Source: Alkaliphilus sp. (GTDB taxonomy: Bacteria; Bacillota; Clostridia; Peptostreptococcales; Natronincolaceae). Taken from it: 6,053 bases of DNA. Shown here piece after piece: positions 5,569 to 6,053 of this stretch. The stretch lies in the NCBI GenBank assembly GCA_023230535.1, contig JALNXC010000086.1, positions 1 through 6,053 on the forward strand, in the 5' to 3' direction. The notes beneath the pieces are model-generated. The model saw nothing but the letters and a program-made list of their open reading frames with translations. It was not told where the DNA came from and did no database searches. Both the position numbers and the translations under genes were made by a program. Position 1 is the first letter of the stretch. Each line of letters begins with the position of its first letter.

Positions 5569-6053
5569 TTATACCTCCATACAGAACTTGCTCACTAAAT
5601 CAAGCCGGTTTTTAGCATCCAGCATAATCTCTTCTATTATTTCCTTACAAGGCTGAATCTTGCCGATCATACTTGCAATCTGCCCGGCCATCACGGAGCC
5701 ATTTTCAATATCACCTTCTACAGCAGCTAATTCAAGCCTTCCCTGCCCCAACTGTTCAATTTTTTCAACTCCAACCCCTTTTTGCTCTAATTCGAAAAAC
5801 TGTTTCGCCAATTTATTTTTTAACATCCTTACCGGATGTCCCGTAACCCTTGCCGTAACCACCGCATCCCTATCCTTTGCTTTTAATATCATGTTTTTAT
5901 AATTTTTATGTACCGTACACTCCTCCGCACAGATAAACCTCGTTCCTATTTGAACACCTTCGGCACCCAGGGATAGGGCTGCCAGCAAACCCCTCCCGTC
6001 GGCAATCCCTCCGGCCGCAATAACGGGAATATTAACCGCATCCGCCGCCTGGG
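5569..6053 (-). CDS. fabK: Enoyl-ACP reductase II (FabK), FMN-dependent; 5' end outside window
   Basis: FabK reduces trans-2-enoyl-ACP to acyl-ACP, the last step of each fatty-acid elongation cycle, with NAD(P)H and bound FMN. It is unrelated in fold to FabI. The visible C-terminal 160 residues (codons from 6051 leftward; the first two bases belong to a split codon) are about half of a protein that usually has 310-325 residues. They show NIPVIAAGGIADGRG and GAEGVQIGTRF, the phosphate-binding glycine loops of the nitronate monooxygenase/FabK TIM-barrel family. Then comes GHPVRMLKN, and finally GSVMAGQIASMI, a FabK hallmark near the C-terminus. The catalytic His region lies outside the window. 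Nitronate monooxygenases share the barrel, but this C-terminal part and the position before fabD point to FabK. Its last codons (GAG GTA TAA) contain the fabD ribosome binding site. Confidence 0.94.
   Translation of the reverse strand, partial: QAADAVNIPVIAAGGIADGRGLLAALSLGAEGVQIGTRFICAEECTVHKNYKNMILKAKDRDAVVTARVTGHPVRMLKNKLAKQFFELEQKGVGVEKIEQLGQGRLELAAVEGDIENGSVMAGQIASMIGKIQPCKEIIEEIMLDAKNRLDLVSKFCMEV
5574..5578 (-). promoter_or_regulatory. Ribosome binding site of fabD inside the fabK 3' end
   Basis: GGAGG lies eight bases before the ATG at 5565 and five before the TTG at 5568. It is embedded in the last codons of fabK (ATG GAG GTA TAA). The spacing favours the ATG only mildly, and the match to known FabD N-termini decides it. 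Confidence 0.75.

Noticed and set aside
1..6053. A previously undescribed defence, mobile or biosynthetic system
   Set aside because: Every gene is a recognised core gene with intact motifs. There are no direct repeat arrays, transposase remnants, tRNA genes, attachment sites or unexplained gaps above about 130 bases.

Overview
The window is a continuous run of eight genes, all on the minus strand, with two of them cut by the window edges. In the direction of transcription (right to left) the order is 'fabK - fabD - fabG - acpP - fabF - rnc - ftsY - ylxM'. The DNA is AT-rich, and the ribosome binding sites are strong GGAGG-type sequences. Non-ATG starts are used for fabG (TTG) and fabF (GTG). 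The enoyl-ACP reductase is of the FMN-dependent FabK type. Together with the fab-rnc-ftsY-ylxM order, these features point to a low-GC Firmicute (Bacillota), most likely of the class Clostridia. The class assignment is inference from gene order and composition, and I do not name a genus.

Right part (about 2300-6053): a type II fatty-acid synthesis operon. FabD loads malonyl groups onto the acyl carrier protein AcpP. FabF condenses malonyl-ACP with the growing acyl chain, FabG reduces the 3-keto group, and FabK performs the final enoyl reduction. fabK/fabD and fabD/fabG are nearly contiguous, with each downstream Shine-Dalgarno sequence lying inside the last codons of the upstream gene. The acpP-fabF gap holds a perfect 12-bp inverted repeat. 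The fatty-acid block ends after fabF in a convincing intrinsic terminator (about 2246-2278).

Middle part (361-2247): a probable sigma-A promoter (TTGCAA, 17 bp, TAAAAT) begins inside the T-tract of that terminator. It would drive rnc (RNase III) and ftsY (SRP receptor GTPase), which are separated by only 26 bp. The smc gene that sits between rnc and ftsY in Bacillus subtilis and many relatives is absent here.

Left part (1-360): just after ftsY there is a second and better promoter (TTGACA, 17 bp, TAGAAT). A perfect 12-bp dyad lies exactly across its expected start of transcription. It reads into ylxM, a small helix-turn-helix protein gene that in relatives is followed by ffh. That gene would lie beyond the left edge.

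Overall this is a conserved core-metabolism region. I see no mobile element, CRISPR array, tRNA, rRNA or unknown multi-gene system. The points worth a second look are regulatory: the dyad at the ylxM promoter, the terminator/promoter overlap before rnc, the acpP-fabF hairpin and the missing smc.
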